This document shows positions 10,642 to 21,234 of a stretch of 32,012 nucleotides of DNA, in pieces (positions within the stretch are counted from its first letter, which is position 1; every line of letters starts with the position of its first letter). Under the pieces are notes generated by a model. It was not told the origin of the DNA. It ran no database searches and was given only the letters and a program-made list of their open reading frames with translations. Location: NCBI RefSeq assembly GCF_000485595.1, contig NW_014577252.1, positions 129,900-161,911 on the forward strand. Reading direction: 5' to 3'. This DNA is from Priapulus caudatus. Its lineage: Eukaryota > Priapulida > Priapulimorpha > Priapulimorphida > Priapulidae. A program made the position numbers and the translations under genes.

Positions 10642-12068
10642 TACAACGCATCAGGTACAGATAAATAGTAGAACACAGGGTTAGACTGGCGACAAAGGTT
10701 ACGGTGTGAGTACAGGGTACAGTGTGAGTGTAGTTGGGAGTTATAGCATTTACAAAGTGTGCAGTAGGTTGTTGACAAGCGGTTTGAGGTGCATGCAGGT
10801 GTTAAAGTTGAGTGTGAGTGAGAGTCTGGTACCAGGTGTAAACAGTGGTGTAAATATAGTGAGGTGCAGTCTGCTATTTATTATTATTTATTATTAATCA
10901 TATCGTGATTAAATATTGCTTGTAGCATTAATGGTTCTAGTATCGGGGGCCATGCTATAGTAATACAATGTTAGGTATAAATGCAGAGGAATACTTGTGG
11001 AGTAGGAGTAAAAGGAATTAGGATGTTAACGGGAGAGGATAGACATGTTATAATAATAAATGATGTTGTTTCAGTAAATTAATATGGCTTGGTAAAGATT
11101 TTGAGGTGTGGGTAATACAGATGACCGCGGTTTTGGTTTATGTGCGACCACACATACATTAAAGGCATGGGCATAAGTCATATCAGTTAGGAGAAAGCTA
11201 CTGTTGGGGTTTTCTATAATTGTTGCAGTTGCCGTGACATGCAGAGAGGAGTGTGAATTAGAGGATCTTTACGCGGCACAGATTTTGGCGGGACATCGAT
11301 GGACTCATCTTTCGGCAGGACATCGATGCGGCAGTCAGTACAACATTTTAGCAAGGAGGAGAAAAACTACCTTAATCATCACTTCAGTGACTTCATTACT
11401 CATGCGACAACTTCAGCGACGCAGTACTTCAGCAGGAATTCAACGGGCAAATTCAGCAGAGTCAACGACCTTCAAATTTGTGATAACAATATCTGTGAGC
11501 ACGAAGACAAATGTGCTAGCAGATTATCAGTGCTGGGGAATTTTTGGCATAAATCATTGGACATTATAGAAGAAAACTAAATGCCACAGCACAATCACTT
11601 AATCATTGCATCAGCATCAGAAGCAGCAGCGCAGTGGATCAACATCGACCAGCTGGAGCACATTGTAACATCATCGATGGAATCGAGACTATTGTATTTT
11701 AGTGTACTATAGTGTATTTTTTTATGTATTGTAGTTAGTTTATGGTATTAATTATATGCTTATATTGTTTTGTATTTTAGGTTATTTATTGTATGTATAT
11801 TATTGAGTTGTTGTGTTGCGTTTTTGTCTCTTTTCAGGGTTTCAGGAAATTTGTCTTGTTTGAGCAGATGGTTTTACTTGGCAATTCGTGTCAAGTATTG
11901 AAATTATATAAGAGTGGTTAGTGAGATTTGTTGATGGGCAGTGTAAGCCATAGGTATTGTACTAATCGTGGTCAGTGCGAAGTCTTGTAAACATAGGTTT
12001 TATTTATTATGTGGGGACCCCTCCCCAATAACCCTTTAACTAATACATTAATAACACAATAACTAATG
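10642..12068 (+). other. Unexplained region between env and LTR
   Basis: About 1.4 kb separates the end of env from the terminal hairpin and LTR. It is AT-rich with GT-rich patches and no recognised family. One open frame from ATG 11299 to TAA 11580 gives 93 residues, polar and His/Ser/Asn-rich, containing HFSKEEKNYLNHHFSD. It is preceded by a short duplicated motif, GGACATCGATG, at about 11290 and 11318. It could be a remnant accessory gene of the element, or chance. An insertion inside the element is another explanation for the extra length. Confidence 0.4.
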
Positions 12069-12124
12069 CAATAACCCTTTCACTGAACACATCCCCCCGG
12101 ATGTGTTTAGTGAAAGGGTTATTG
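12069..12124. repeat. Near-perfect 26-bp hairpin
   Basis: The left arm (12069-12094) and right arm (12099-12124) are complementary except for one G-T pair, with a CCCC loop. The arms carry AATAACCCTTT, and that motif also appears once more upstream at about 12030, suggesting local duplication. It lies inside the retroelement, about 230 bp before the LTR, and could be a small inserted element. Confidence 0.9.
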
Positions 12125-12187
12125 TATTAGGATGGTCGACGGTACGTGGAATTTTATTAATGTCGGTCTCTATTCGTCAGGAAGAGG

Positions 12188-12211
12188 TAGCGGGTGTGTG
12201 TTTGTGTGTGT

Positions 12212-12261
<50 letters not shown>

Positions 12262-12280
12262 ATGTGTGTGTGTGTGTGTG
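12188..12280. repeat. GT microsatellite
   Basis: This is a TG dinucleotide tract with GGG interruptions, between the hairpin and the polypurine tract. The open frames through it are low-complexity. Confidence 0.95.
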
Positions 12281-12332
12281 TCGCGCTCCGTGGATCAGTG
12301 GGGCGCTGAATTGATGATGGGGTCATCGTTTT

Positions 12333-12346
12333 GAAGAAGGGGGAGG
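12333..12346 (+). promoter_or_regulatory. Polypurine tract for plus-strand priming
   Basis: GAAGAAGGGGGAGG lies four bases before the TGTAAC that opens the LTR. In LTR retroelements, RNase H leaves such a purine run as the primer for plus-strand DNA. Its position supports the LTR call. Confidence 0.7.
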
Positions 12347-12350
12347 TAAA

Positions 12351-12831
12351 TGTAACATCTGTTTTACAGATGTTTACATAAAGTAGTAAGTGTAGCTAGA
12401 TTTGGCTAAAATTAGCCTGGGCTGGGTTAGGTGCAGTGTTTAGCATGTAGGTTATGAATAGTACGTTGCGTGTGTGATGTAGACGTGTGTTAGTTTAGGA
12501 ATATTAGTCTAGACGGGTGCAGATCGGGTTTTAGATATGTGGATTATGGCGGAAGTTTTGGTAGGACAAAGAGCTAGTTAGTTGTGTGTAATTGGTTAGG
12601 AAGAGTTTGGACTTGTTTGTGATAGAGTAGAGAGTTTGCATATAAATAGACACTTGACGAGAGATCGGGAGTCGAGTAGAATGCTGGCATTCGATTAGCG
12701 TGTACCGGGTAGAGAACCTGTATTAGTTGTAAACAATATATTCTTTTAGTGAACACAAAATTTATACTTCGTCTTTGATTATTTTACTCTAAATTATTTC
12801 ATTCAAATCTTGGTGTAACTTCTACGCTACA
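12351..12831 (+). mobile_element. 3' LTR of the gypsy element
   Basis: The LTR is 481 bp, opening TGTAAC and closing GCTACA, which are inverted with one mismatch. It has a TATAAATA box at 12641-12648 that would set transcription start near 12670. No matching 5' copy exists in the window, so LTR identity could not be compared for dating, and no target-site duplication can be checked. The first bases also form a short stem (ACATCTG, TTTA, CAGATGT). Confidence 0.7.
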
Positions 12832-13443
12832 GTATTCATGCTAAAACCAAGTCAAAAATGTCGTATGTTTTCGGCGTCGTTTCGCGGTTTCTTTTGAACA
12901 CTGTCACTTGGTTAAAAAGTTTGATGTCGTTTAAAAGATTTCATTGATGATCGTCAACACATATCGCTGTTACCGGAGTCTGGTGCGTTTACATCTGTGT
13001 CAGTTTGTGTCTGAGTGAGTTTGTACCCGAGTCCGGTTCGTATCCGAGTCGGCTTCATGTTTTAGCTATTTACGTTAGGCGCAGCAGTTGCAAACATTCC
13101 GCCCGGGAATCCTAGCTAAAGCAATTGTGTCGCACATAGTGTTGTGACGCGACTCCGCACAATCGATGCGGAACACCTCATTTCGCACAGCAAGATCGCT
13201 GCATCCGCTGCGGTCGACAGTCCATTGCGTATTTTCCATTCAATGCTGGTGGTCGCTTTCAACCCACAACCTTTGTGACCGCCACAATGAGACTATATAG
13301 CGAGATTATAGCGAGATATATAGCGAGCTATATATAGATGCTATTGCGAATCCGTGTCGCAACGATTGCGTGAAAATTAGGCCTTGCACGGAGTCAGTGT
13401 TACCTTCAATTAATTCGAATCGCTACCTGCCTAAATTGCATTA
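12832..13443. other. No recognised gene
   Basis: The 600 bp after the LTR show no open frame of interest. A small tandem motif, TATAGCGAGAT/C, is repeated about four times at 13292-13338, forming AT-rich self-complementary pieces. Confidence 0.5.
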
Positions 13444-13594
13444 TTACGATTCGCGCGGGGACGCTGACGTAAAATTAGCTCGGGTGTCCACAGTCAGACG
13501 TATGTAGGCCGGCAGAGACAGCACAGCGACGTACAGCGTTGCATTAATCCATTCTTTCGGCGAGTCTTTTTCAAGCCGTTGCCGATCGATACAT
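13444..13594 (-). CDS. Possible terminal exon, product unknown
   Basis: On the minus strand a strong acceptor (GTATGTTTTTTTCAG) ends at plus position 13595. The sequence after it is open for 50 codons to tandem TAA stops (13441-13446). The peptide looks protein-like: it is charged at first (LEKDSPKEW), then hydrophobic (LYVAVLSLPAYIRL), and ends SASPRES. The open frame continues upstream through the acceptor, so an unspliced small ORF up to 13758 is the alternative. I do not recognise the family, and no AATAAA is obvious just downstream. Confidence 0.35.
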
Positions 13595-13645
13595 CTGAAA
13601 AAAACATACAGTTCAGAATCAACAGTCAAATCTAAGATAATAGAA

Positions 13646-13693
13646 TCAAGAGCTAATAATACGTTATTAGCTCTTGGTATTATTAGCTCTTGA
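13646..13693. repeat. 17-bp inverted repeat with internal partial copy
   Basis: TCAAGAGCTAATAATAC (13646-13662) is perfectly complementary to 13677-13693. The spacer holds a further partial copy of the right arm (TTATTAGCTCTTG). The arm resembles the starts of the hairpins at 4473 and 27334 (ATCA[AG]GAG...AATAATA). Confidence 0.8.
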
Positions 13694-13759
13694 CAAAATT
13701 TTCCTTTTGTGAAATTAATGAATAAGAAATATTTAGGTGTGACTAAACCCTTTGACATG

Positions 13760-14928
13760 CGCTACGTTATCAGAAGCAGCAGGCACAGTGGCGCCACCGG
13801 CGTTACGAGCAAGCGGTAATCGACAGTTTTCAAAGCATTTCAAAAATATTATTCTGCTGATGTCGAACCACGTTTTTGTACACGTAGCACGATTTCAATC
13901 TGGTTTAAAATGATCGGTGAAAAATCCGATTAGTAGAAATCACTCTAACAGAAAGCTCCGCAAATAACTATAGCGGTAACGTGGGATTTCGTGTACCCCG
14001 AAACGCCGCAGTTACATCGATGTTGTTGTTGGGTAAACTCAATCAGAGAAACCTCACAAAAAAGACTTTTTAACCAGATGGTCAACTACAGCGCCAGCCT
14101 ACTGTACATTAGCTACTACAACACAGATAGGCTTGATTTACCTTGAGATGTAGACGGAGGAAAGCGAGACATAGGAAAGCAAATTGAAAGGGGAAACGGA
14201 GATGTGGAAAAGAAGCTGGAAGTGGAAAGGCGCGACGGAGATGCGTAAACTCATAGAAAATATAGGGGGCGCCGAAATGCGGAGGTGCGGTGAAGAAGCG
14301 GAATATGAGGTAGGAATAAAGGAGGATGTGCCGGAAAGAGAAAAAGGAAAATAAGTGTATAGTGTGACAATTAACAGTAAAGGAACTCGTGAGAAAGGGT
14401 AAAGGAGTGACAGAGGTGTAGGAAGCGAGAAACAGAATGAGATCGATCGATCGATAGATAGATAGATAGATAGATGCTGCTACTGCTGCTGCTGCTGCTG
14501 CGACCGCTACAGGTAGTGATGCTGATGTTTGGTGTCCCTCCTGTATAAGCAATCTACGCGACTGCTCTCCTTTTTGGCAAACCTCGACACACGAACACTT
14601 CACAAGACACTTCACATCTTCGTCACTGGCGAGTCCCTACATAACGGTAGCTTACATTACATAACATAACATACATAACATAATATAATATAAGATACAT
14701 AACGGTAGCTTACATTAAGTGATATTAATTTCTCAACCTGACACGCGTATCTCACAATATCTGTAGTTGATAGACGTGAGCAGGTGTTGGAATTATATAC
14801 CGCAGATATATTGACGTGTACGCGTGCTGCATCGGCGCATGCATCAACCCCCCCCCCTGCACGCACATTCACCGGTAATTCTAAACGTTTTGCCGTCGTC
14901 TAGTTGCGAACCGTATCCTTTCAATAAT
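13760..14928. other. Non-coding stretch with simple repeats
   Basis: There is no recognised gene. A purine-rich segment at 14150-14400 contains a small plus-strand open frame, ATG 14202 to TAA 14352-14354 (50 codons, Lys/Glu-rich), which may be only a consequence of composition. GATC/GATA repeats lie at about 14440-14475 and a TGC tract at 14474-14501. A duplicated ATAACGGTAGCTTACATTA flanks an ACATA-rich spacer at 14641-14717. Confidence 0.5.
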
Positions 14929-15588
14929 GAACCAATAAATTTTTAATAGTTCAAGTTTTATTATTGATATGTATTCAGCTCTATGTTTGAAAGATTTTTA
15001 GCTTTGTTGGCACAGCGCCAACTTTGGGGAAATTTTTTGGGGAGCTAATTTGCATAATTAACGTGGCCAAATACAAGTTTTTAACTAATAGATCTAAATA
15101 ATCATGTGTGATAGCTCTTTTCTATATAGGTTTGACCCAGCAAATTCATTTCTGATGTTACTTTCGCGATTAATGGTCAGGATCAACCTATAAAGTCAAG
15201 GTCAAGGTCACTTCGGCTCAAAATTACCCTAATTTCACCTACAGCGGTAACTGACTGAAAATTATGTGTTGCTGTGAAGGTGTATTGAGTCCCCGTATTG
15301 ATTGTTGATGATCGTAATGATTTTTATTATTGTTGATAAATTAAAATAATGCCTGGACCATAATTATGGGGTCAAGGTTACTATATGGGGTCAAAATACA
15401 ACTTTTTAACTAATGGACCTAGAATCATGTGTGGTAATACTTTTCTACATAAGTTTGACTCAAGGAATCCTTTTCTAATGTTATTTTCGCAGTTAAAGAT
15501 CACGTTTAACCTATAAAATCAAAGTTCAGGATCACTTTGGTTCAAAATTGATGAAATTCGATGAATTTCCGTAAACCAAAATTTCCAC
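14929..15588 (+). repeat. Left inverted arm, two related sub-units
   Basis: The arm holds two copies of a sub-unit of about 165 bp, at about 15061-15225 and 15384-15549. Both copies run from a TTTTTAACTAAT-like start through ATCATGTGTG, TTTTCTA, GTTTGAC, ATGTTA[CT]TTTCGC and AACCTATAAA to GGTCAC/GATCACTT and TTCAAAATT. Between the units are GTGTATTGAGTCCCCGTATTG and a GATAAATTAAAATAATGCCTGG segment. Confidence 0.9.
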
Positions 15589-15714
15589 TATAATGATCAT
15601 TTTTAGGTACAATGTGATAGAGTGTTATCATAGACCACAAGATGAGAGGCCCGGTATATCGTTTAGCCAATTTATTCTGTCACAATAGCCTATCTGATCA
15701 CAGAGTAACGCATA

Positions 15715-17019
15715 ATGGTCATCCGCCAGGTGCAGAAAGAGGCACGAGAAGTAACGAAATTGAACAACCTCTTCTACAATCTTGGTAACTTCACCCATAG
15801 CAACACCATTAGCCAGACCAGCCATACTCTACTCGTATCAGCACTTGTGTCAAATAATGAAGTAACTAAGCAGTCCCTCAGCCTGGCCCAGTCGATCCAA
15901 AGTCACATCACTGGCTGCCACAACCAGACCACTTTGGGTCTAGCTGTCAGAATCCATCACATGCACGGAAGCTCAGAATGGATTAAAGAATTGTCGCATT
16001 ACAGCTATGTAACATCATCTGCGTTTCCGTAAAAGCGCTGCAGCATTTAGGCGGACCAGCAGTGTGGCGCTACATCAGGCTATGGGGCTGGAAAAGAGGG
16101 GGGGGGGTCATATCTGGATGTCATATTTGGATGGATGGACAGCCTCGACCTACACATCTACACCCCCAATGGACGGAGGGACACACACGCCATGGCACAC
16201 GAATTCCAGCAATCTCATCCATGTGGTATCATAATGAGGGATTGTGCGCGGCCAAGCATATCAACACTGATAATACCCCGTATTTGAAAAGCTGCAGCTT
16301 TACCCTCGACTCCTGAAGCAGGTGATGCCGGATAGGCTCTATTGCACGACACTGGCAAGAAACAGGTGCACCCACCTGCTCTACCACATGTGACTAGCGG
16401 CCCAAGTTTTAAAGAAGTCATTCATACCCAGGAAAGCATGCATCGTGCTCAGGAAAAGGATGAGCAGTGGTTGTTTAACGTGTTGGGTAAAGAGGGTGCC
16501 ACTGATGCGGACCTGATGGCAGTTGGGCAGCAATGCTTTGCAGCATTGTATGGACAACCTGCAGGCACCTCCATGACTCATGCTCGCTACAATCTATACA
16601 CCCGTAAACGTGGGAAACCACTGCGCATCATGTCACTGCCGCCAACAGACAGAAATCTCTACCACCATGTGCGTCGTGCCCACCTTTTGGAAGGCTGCCG
16701 AACATCAGGGTCCTCCAGATGTCTCCATCTCAGAGTATGGTTGGAAAATAAAGGATGGGATACCTTGTCCTTGCATTGATAGTGGCACACTGGGACCAGT
16801 GATTTTCTGATAAATGTGATCTGCTGCTGCTGTCGAGCAATTGGGGTGGCATGCAAAGAAGCTAAATGTAGCTGTCACCGTGAAAATCTCAGCTGCACAA
16901 ACTACTGCTTCTGCACAACCCAATCACCAAGAAAAAGGCAGATGATAAGGATGACGAGCATGAGTGTGATTATAAAGATCGGAGTGAGGAGCAAGAAGAC
17001 GATGAGCTGGAGGGTTGAT
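15715..17019 (+). pseudogene. Decayed gene with CXC-like Cys-rich C-terminus
   Basis: Pieces in order, mostly in one frame, are as follows. An N-terminal part (15715-16032) holds HITGCHNQTTLGLAVRIHH. A part at 16120-16240 holds DLHIYTPNGRRDTH. A part at 16342-16680 holds YTRKRGKPLRIMSLPPTDRN and HHVRRAHL. Then, one frame over, ISEYGWKIKDGIPCP appears (to TGA at 16810). Back in the first frame is a Cys cluster (CCCCRAIGVACKEAKCSCH, then CTNYCFC; 16822-16914). One frame over again is a Lys/Asp/Glu tail ending at TGA 17017-17019. From memory of invertebrate proteomes, this combination matches a widespread, repeat-associated uncharacterised family with a CXC-like tail that probably binds zinc. 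The middle of that family looks deleted here. Stops at about 16030 and 16282 and at least three frame changes make it non-functional. Confidence 0.7.
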
Positions 17020-17309
17020 TTTCAGAACAAGAACTTACAGAACATCTGAGTTCAAATCACGCACAAAATGTATGTGTGCAATAGTCATGTTTCTTGATGT
17101 TTAAATATCTATTAGTCATTTGATTTTGTCCTAAATATATTTAATTGCATAATTTGTTCATAAATGTTGGATGCTTTACTGACTCTTCGTGTTTATGAGG
17201 CAGTAAATGTATAGGGTGGTATATATTTCACTTAAAAATATGTGTTTAAAATGAATAAATAAACAATAATTATTGTGAATGTTATAAATCTTGATAAATT
17301 TTAATGATT

Positions 17310-17400
17310 TTACCTTGACCTCTAATGCAAGTCCGTGATCCCATATGGCCCATACATTATTAGAATTTATCAAAAATAATAATAATAACTACTTTGCAAC
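17310..17400 (-). repeat. Partial third sub-unit copy
   Basis: On the inner side of the right arm, CCCATATGGCCCATACATTA followed by an A/T-rich AATTTATCAAAAATAATAA stretch resembles the segment at 17655-17710 (CCATATGGTCCAGGCATTA). The right arm therefore seems to carry a partial extra unit not matched on the left. Confidence 0.6.
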
Positions 17401-17440
17401 ATTACCATCATCCACAAATAATATTGAGACAGTTCCGATG

Positions 17441-18064
17441 GTGGCAATTTTGGTTTACGGAAATTAAGCGAATTTCGTCAATTTTGAACCAAAGTGATCC
17501 TGACCTTGACCTTATAGGTTAAACGTTTCCTTTAACTGCGAAAATAACATCAGAAATAGATTCCTTGAGTCAAACTTGTGTAGAAAAGTGTTATCACACA
17601 TGATTTTAGGTCCATTAGTTAAAAAGTTGTATTTTGACCCCATGTGGTAACCTTGACCCCATATGGTCCAGGCATTATTTTAATTTATCAACATTAATAA
17701 TAATCATTACTATCATTAACAATCAATACGGGGACTCAATACACCTTCACAGCAACACATAATTTTCAGTCAGTTACCGTTGTAAGTGAAATTAGAGTAA
17801 TTTTCAGCCGAAGTGACCTTGACCTTGACTTTATAGGTTGATTCTGACCTTTAATCGCGAAAGTAACATCAGAAATAGATTCACTGGGTCAACCCTTTAT
17901 AGAAAAGAGCTATCACACATGATTCTAGGCCTATTAGTTAAAAAGTTGTATTTGGCCATGTTAATTATGCAAATTAGCTAATTAATTTTTTTCTCCCAAA
18001 GTTGGCGTTGTGCCAACAAAGCTAAAAATCTTCCAGACATGAACTATTAAACATTTCTTGGTTC
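17441..18064 (-). repeat. Right inverted arm
   Basis: This is the reverse complement of 14929-15588. Its two sub-units lie at about 17470-17640 and 17800-17965. It lacks the 29-bp segment present in the left arm. Tandem GACCTT motifs (17506-17520 and 17815-17830) mirror AAGGTCA motifs on the left. Confidence 0.9.
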
Positions 18065-19554
18065 GCCACATTTACTTGCGCCTCGATATACAATTGGCTG
18101 TATCGTCATGTTAGCTTTGCGACCGACAGTGCTGCCTCTTAGAATGCGTTCAGAATGTTGCGTTTTAAGATAGGCCTATCTATGACAAGCCGTATGAGTA
18201 TGCGGAAGCTAGAAAGCTATTCTCAAGCCCGCATGTACTTCGTATCTTGGAGAAAAAAACATTAATGATAATAATCCGGATGTATCTTACCGTAGCCTTC
18301 AACAGAATGCAATTCAGTGCGAATTCTTAATAGAAGTTCATATCTGGCATCCACTATGCAGTACAAAGACATTATTCAGCGGCGTGGCTAGATGAATAAA
18401 TATGCATGAAGCCTGTTATAACTAATGTGGTACGTACGACCAAATTGGCCTATCATTACGACCAGAATTTAAATGTCGACCTATCTGATATGCTTAAACC
18501 TTAAACAATTATTAATACAGCGTGCGTGACTGCCCACATGAGATGGAGGAAGGGCTGGACAGTGTTCGCGTAAATCCACTGCTTCTACCCTAAATGGGTT
18601 TAGCGAGCTATTCACACGATGTCATTATACGCTATAGAAATAATTACTGATGAACAACATAATAACACGACAAAGATTATTCACACAACCATTACGCGCG
18701 GAGAAATATTCATTTTAATTTGGAAAACATTAACGTGACGTCACCCGATAGGCGTCTATTGTTAACATTTACGATGAAAATTTCACCATGAAAAGAAGTC
18801 TGTCCTAAGTAAATGTCTTAACGCCGATGTCTACAACATTGCCCAGTGAACGTGGAAACTATGAGGTTACATGAGCGATAGCTGTTGTCACCTAACCCAA
18901 GAACACGCGCTAAAACAAAAGGCGCAACCGCTGCGAGTTCACGGTAGGGTGGGGTGCCTACTCGTATGAAATCTGTGCCCACGTCTCCGCGTGCGAGATG
19001 ACGGGCATAATTGCCCATAGCAACCATTAACGCGCACAAAAAACAACAACGCAGAGGGTTTCATAGCCATATTATTCTTGATACAACGTATCTTGCCCAC
19101 TAGTCACACGAAGAAACAACCACGCAGTGATCAACCTCGGAGTATATGCATACGAGCATTAGAAATGGCGCGTTATAGTCACGTGACGGCATCCATGCAT
19201 CTAAAGCAATTATAAAAGTAGCCATTCCGCTGTCGGATAGGCGCGCAGACAGAGACTAAACACTTTGTGTTACGTGTTACTTGATCGATATTAATTTGCT
19301 GATTCTATAGTTATACCGGAGGCGATTAAATGCGCGTAGCAGCATTGCCGTGGCGCGAATGTAAACAGTTCAATATTTGTCCCCCATCGTGGGTCGCATC
19401 GCGTCACGCGTTATGGCGCGTGTGCAACGCTGATCGTTCGACGTCGACGTTTCGGCGAGTTTGCACCTAACCGAAGCCTTCGCTTATATTTGTCTTCGTT
19501 TGTCCTCGTTTGTCTTGTGTTGTATGTGTGCTTCGTGGTGTGCGTCTGGCTGCT
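18065..19554. other. No recognised gene; TATA-type promoter candidate near 19211
   Basis: Most of this stretch is AT-rich with no supported gene. A TATAAAAG box lies at 19211-19218, with a possible start region near 19240-19250 (GCAGACAGAGACT). The first ATG downstream, at 19330, opens a 46-codon frame ending at TAA about 19470, of unknown meaning. It may be a host promoter or an LTR relic. Confidence 0.3.
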
Positions 19555-19822
19555 GCTAGCGTGTGTGTGTGTGTGTGTGGGGGGGGGCGTGTGGGTGGCT
19601 GTGTTGGTGTATGTGTCGTCAAGTGTGTGTGTGTGTCGTGCGTGTCGTGTGCCTGTGTGTGTGTGTGTGTGTGTGTAGCTGTGTGTGTGTGTGTAGTGTG
19701 CCTGTGACCCTGGCCGGTGGTGTGTGTGCATGTCGAGTGTGAGTGTTGTTGTGTGGTGTGTGTGTGTGTTGTTTGTGTGTGTGTGTGTGTGTGTGGTGTG
19801 TGTGTGTGTGTGTGTGTGTGTG
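19555..19822. repeat. GT microsatellite array
   Basis: TG dinucleotide tracts are interrupted by G runs and CC, up to about 24 uninterrupted bases. Long His/Thr or Val/Cys open frames on both strands are artefacts. Confidence 0.95.
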
Positions 19823-20141
19823 TTTACGTCTGCATCCGACACGTTTAATTACTGAGGGCATCTGTCGCAACGCTGATAATTACGATTTATAACAACTGCA
19901 AACAATTCTTCCGGCAGCGTCTGGAAAAGCAGACGTTACAGCCGCATTTCAAAAATAGATAATAAAAGTTAACTTTAATATTAGTTAAATTTAGTAAGAT
20001 TTAGTAAGTATAATTAGGTTATAGTATATAAGTTAATTAAGTATAGAGAGTATACTATAAGTTAAGAGTAAATACACCTTTCCGCGAGTGCGATAAGTCT
20101 GCTTTTTCCAAAAATTCTATCAAAGAAACTCTGGATCATGC

Positions 20142-20348
20142 ACACGTGTGTGTGGGGGCGTGTGCGGCGTGCGGTCGTGCTCGTTGGCGTATTGCGTGTG
20201 CGTTGTGCGTGTGCGCTTGTGCGTGTGGTGTGCGTGTGCCGTGTGCGTATGTGCGTGTGCGTCCTGTTGCGTGTGGGTGCGAATCGTTGACGGTCGCGTC
20301 GCGTGCTGCGCCCGCGCGCGCGCGTGTGTGTGTGCGTCTGTGTGTGTA
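20142..20348. repeat. GTGC/GT-rich simple repeat
   Basis: Imperfect GTGTGC, GTGCGT and CGCGCG tracts. Open frames through it are low-complexity. Confidence 0.9.
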
Positions 20349-21234
20349 CCCATTAGGGTGCTTGACACTGGCATTTACACGCTTTGCGATCTTAATACAT
20401 CGTGCAGTGGAAGAGCATGTTAAACTCTCAATTCAGCCCGAAGCGTTAGGATGATTAAAATAATTTGAACATTTGCAAGACGGATATTTACAAACGTTTT
20501 GTGTTTTTTTTTTATCTCTCCAACGAAAGACTGCGGCTGTGCGGGATTGCAAGTTATTATCTGAAATTATCTGTCGGCTGTGTAGCTGGTTCTTTTCGTG
20601 CGTCTGCTTTTGTATGGCGGCTTTTCAGTGTAAGATAAATGTTGTTACTAAATCGCCCGGTTTGCACGTGTTTCGCGAAAACCGTTTATACCAAAAACCA
20701 GAAATCGCGAAGAAATATTTACGTTAACAAAAAATACATGCCGTGCCTTCCACTGCAGCGTCTGAGCATGGCATTAAAATTACGCAAAGCAATTCCGGGT
20801 TAATATATCGGAATATGTTTGTTGTATATATTATGATATGTGTGTATATATATAATATTTTTTGAGCTCAGTACGGTCGCCAATGGAAAATGTTTTTTGT
20901 CGCTGCAATAGGCTACCGGAAAGTTTGCATTTGGTGCATACGCCACTTCGACCGATGCGGAAATTAGCATGTCAATAGTCCTTCTCCTCCACTAGGTATG
21001 CACCACGGCGGTGCTGCATCGCCGCACGTGTGACACGTGCGGCTGCAGGATCTGTGCAATCAGATATGCACAGCATCATCTGCTGATGCAGGATCTGCAG
21101 GATCAGGGTCTGCCCTGTGTCGCACTGTCTGTGCATGATTAAAGAGTGCGACATCTACCTAGCTGCTACCTACATTCAGCGATCGATGCTAAGGCAAGTC
21201 AGCTTAATTGAGTAAGATATCTCTCTGTTCTCTT
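20349..21234. other. No recognised gene; nested small palindromes at 21001-21135
   Basis: An 84-codon frame at 20473-20727 has no recognised features. From 21001 to 21135 several small perfect inverted repeats are clustered: GCCGCACGTG with a TGA spacer at 21021-21043, GCATCA/TGATGC at 21073-21089, and repeated CTGCAGGATCTG words. This may be a structured remnant, but no RNA family is recognised. Confidence 0.4.

Larger units (their letters stand above)
6540..12831 (+). mobile_element. Ty3/gypsy retroelement with env, 5'-truncated and decayed
   Basis: The order reverse transcriptase, RNase H, integrase is diagnostic of Ty3/gypsy (Metaviridae-type) rather than copia elements, where integrase comes first. 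An env-like gene follows, as in errantivirus-like members. One LTR with a preceding polypurine tract closes the 3' side. The 5' LTR, primer-binding site, gag and protease were not found upstream of 6540, so the copy is 5'-truncated or rearranged there. The pol and env frames are broken by many stops and frameshifts, so this is an old immobile copy. The 1.7 kb between env and LTR is unusually long and mostly unexplained. Confidence 0.9.
14929..18064. mobile_element. Inverted-arm DNA element, about 3.1 kb
   Basis: Two long inverted arms enclose a decayed coding region. The left arm begins at about 14929 (GAACCAATAAAT) and the right ends at 18064 as its complement. Over more than 600 bp the arms stay clearly alignable, with scattered substitutions and a 29-bp extra segment in the left arm near 14956-14985. 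Long subterminal repeats around one gene point to a DNA transposon or foldback-type element. No clear target-site duplication is seen, and the exact ends are uncertain. I do not assign a superfamily. Confidence 0.75.

Noticed and set aside
14109-14615. 168-residue minus-strand frame
   Set aside because: It runs through GATA and TGC repeats and a purine-rich block. It has no recognisable domain and is probably composition-driven.
19411-19842. His/Thr-rich 143-residue minus frame as a metal-binding protein
   Set aside because: It is produced by the GT microsatellite. The same holds for 31303-31911 and 29592-29963.
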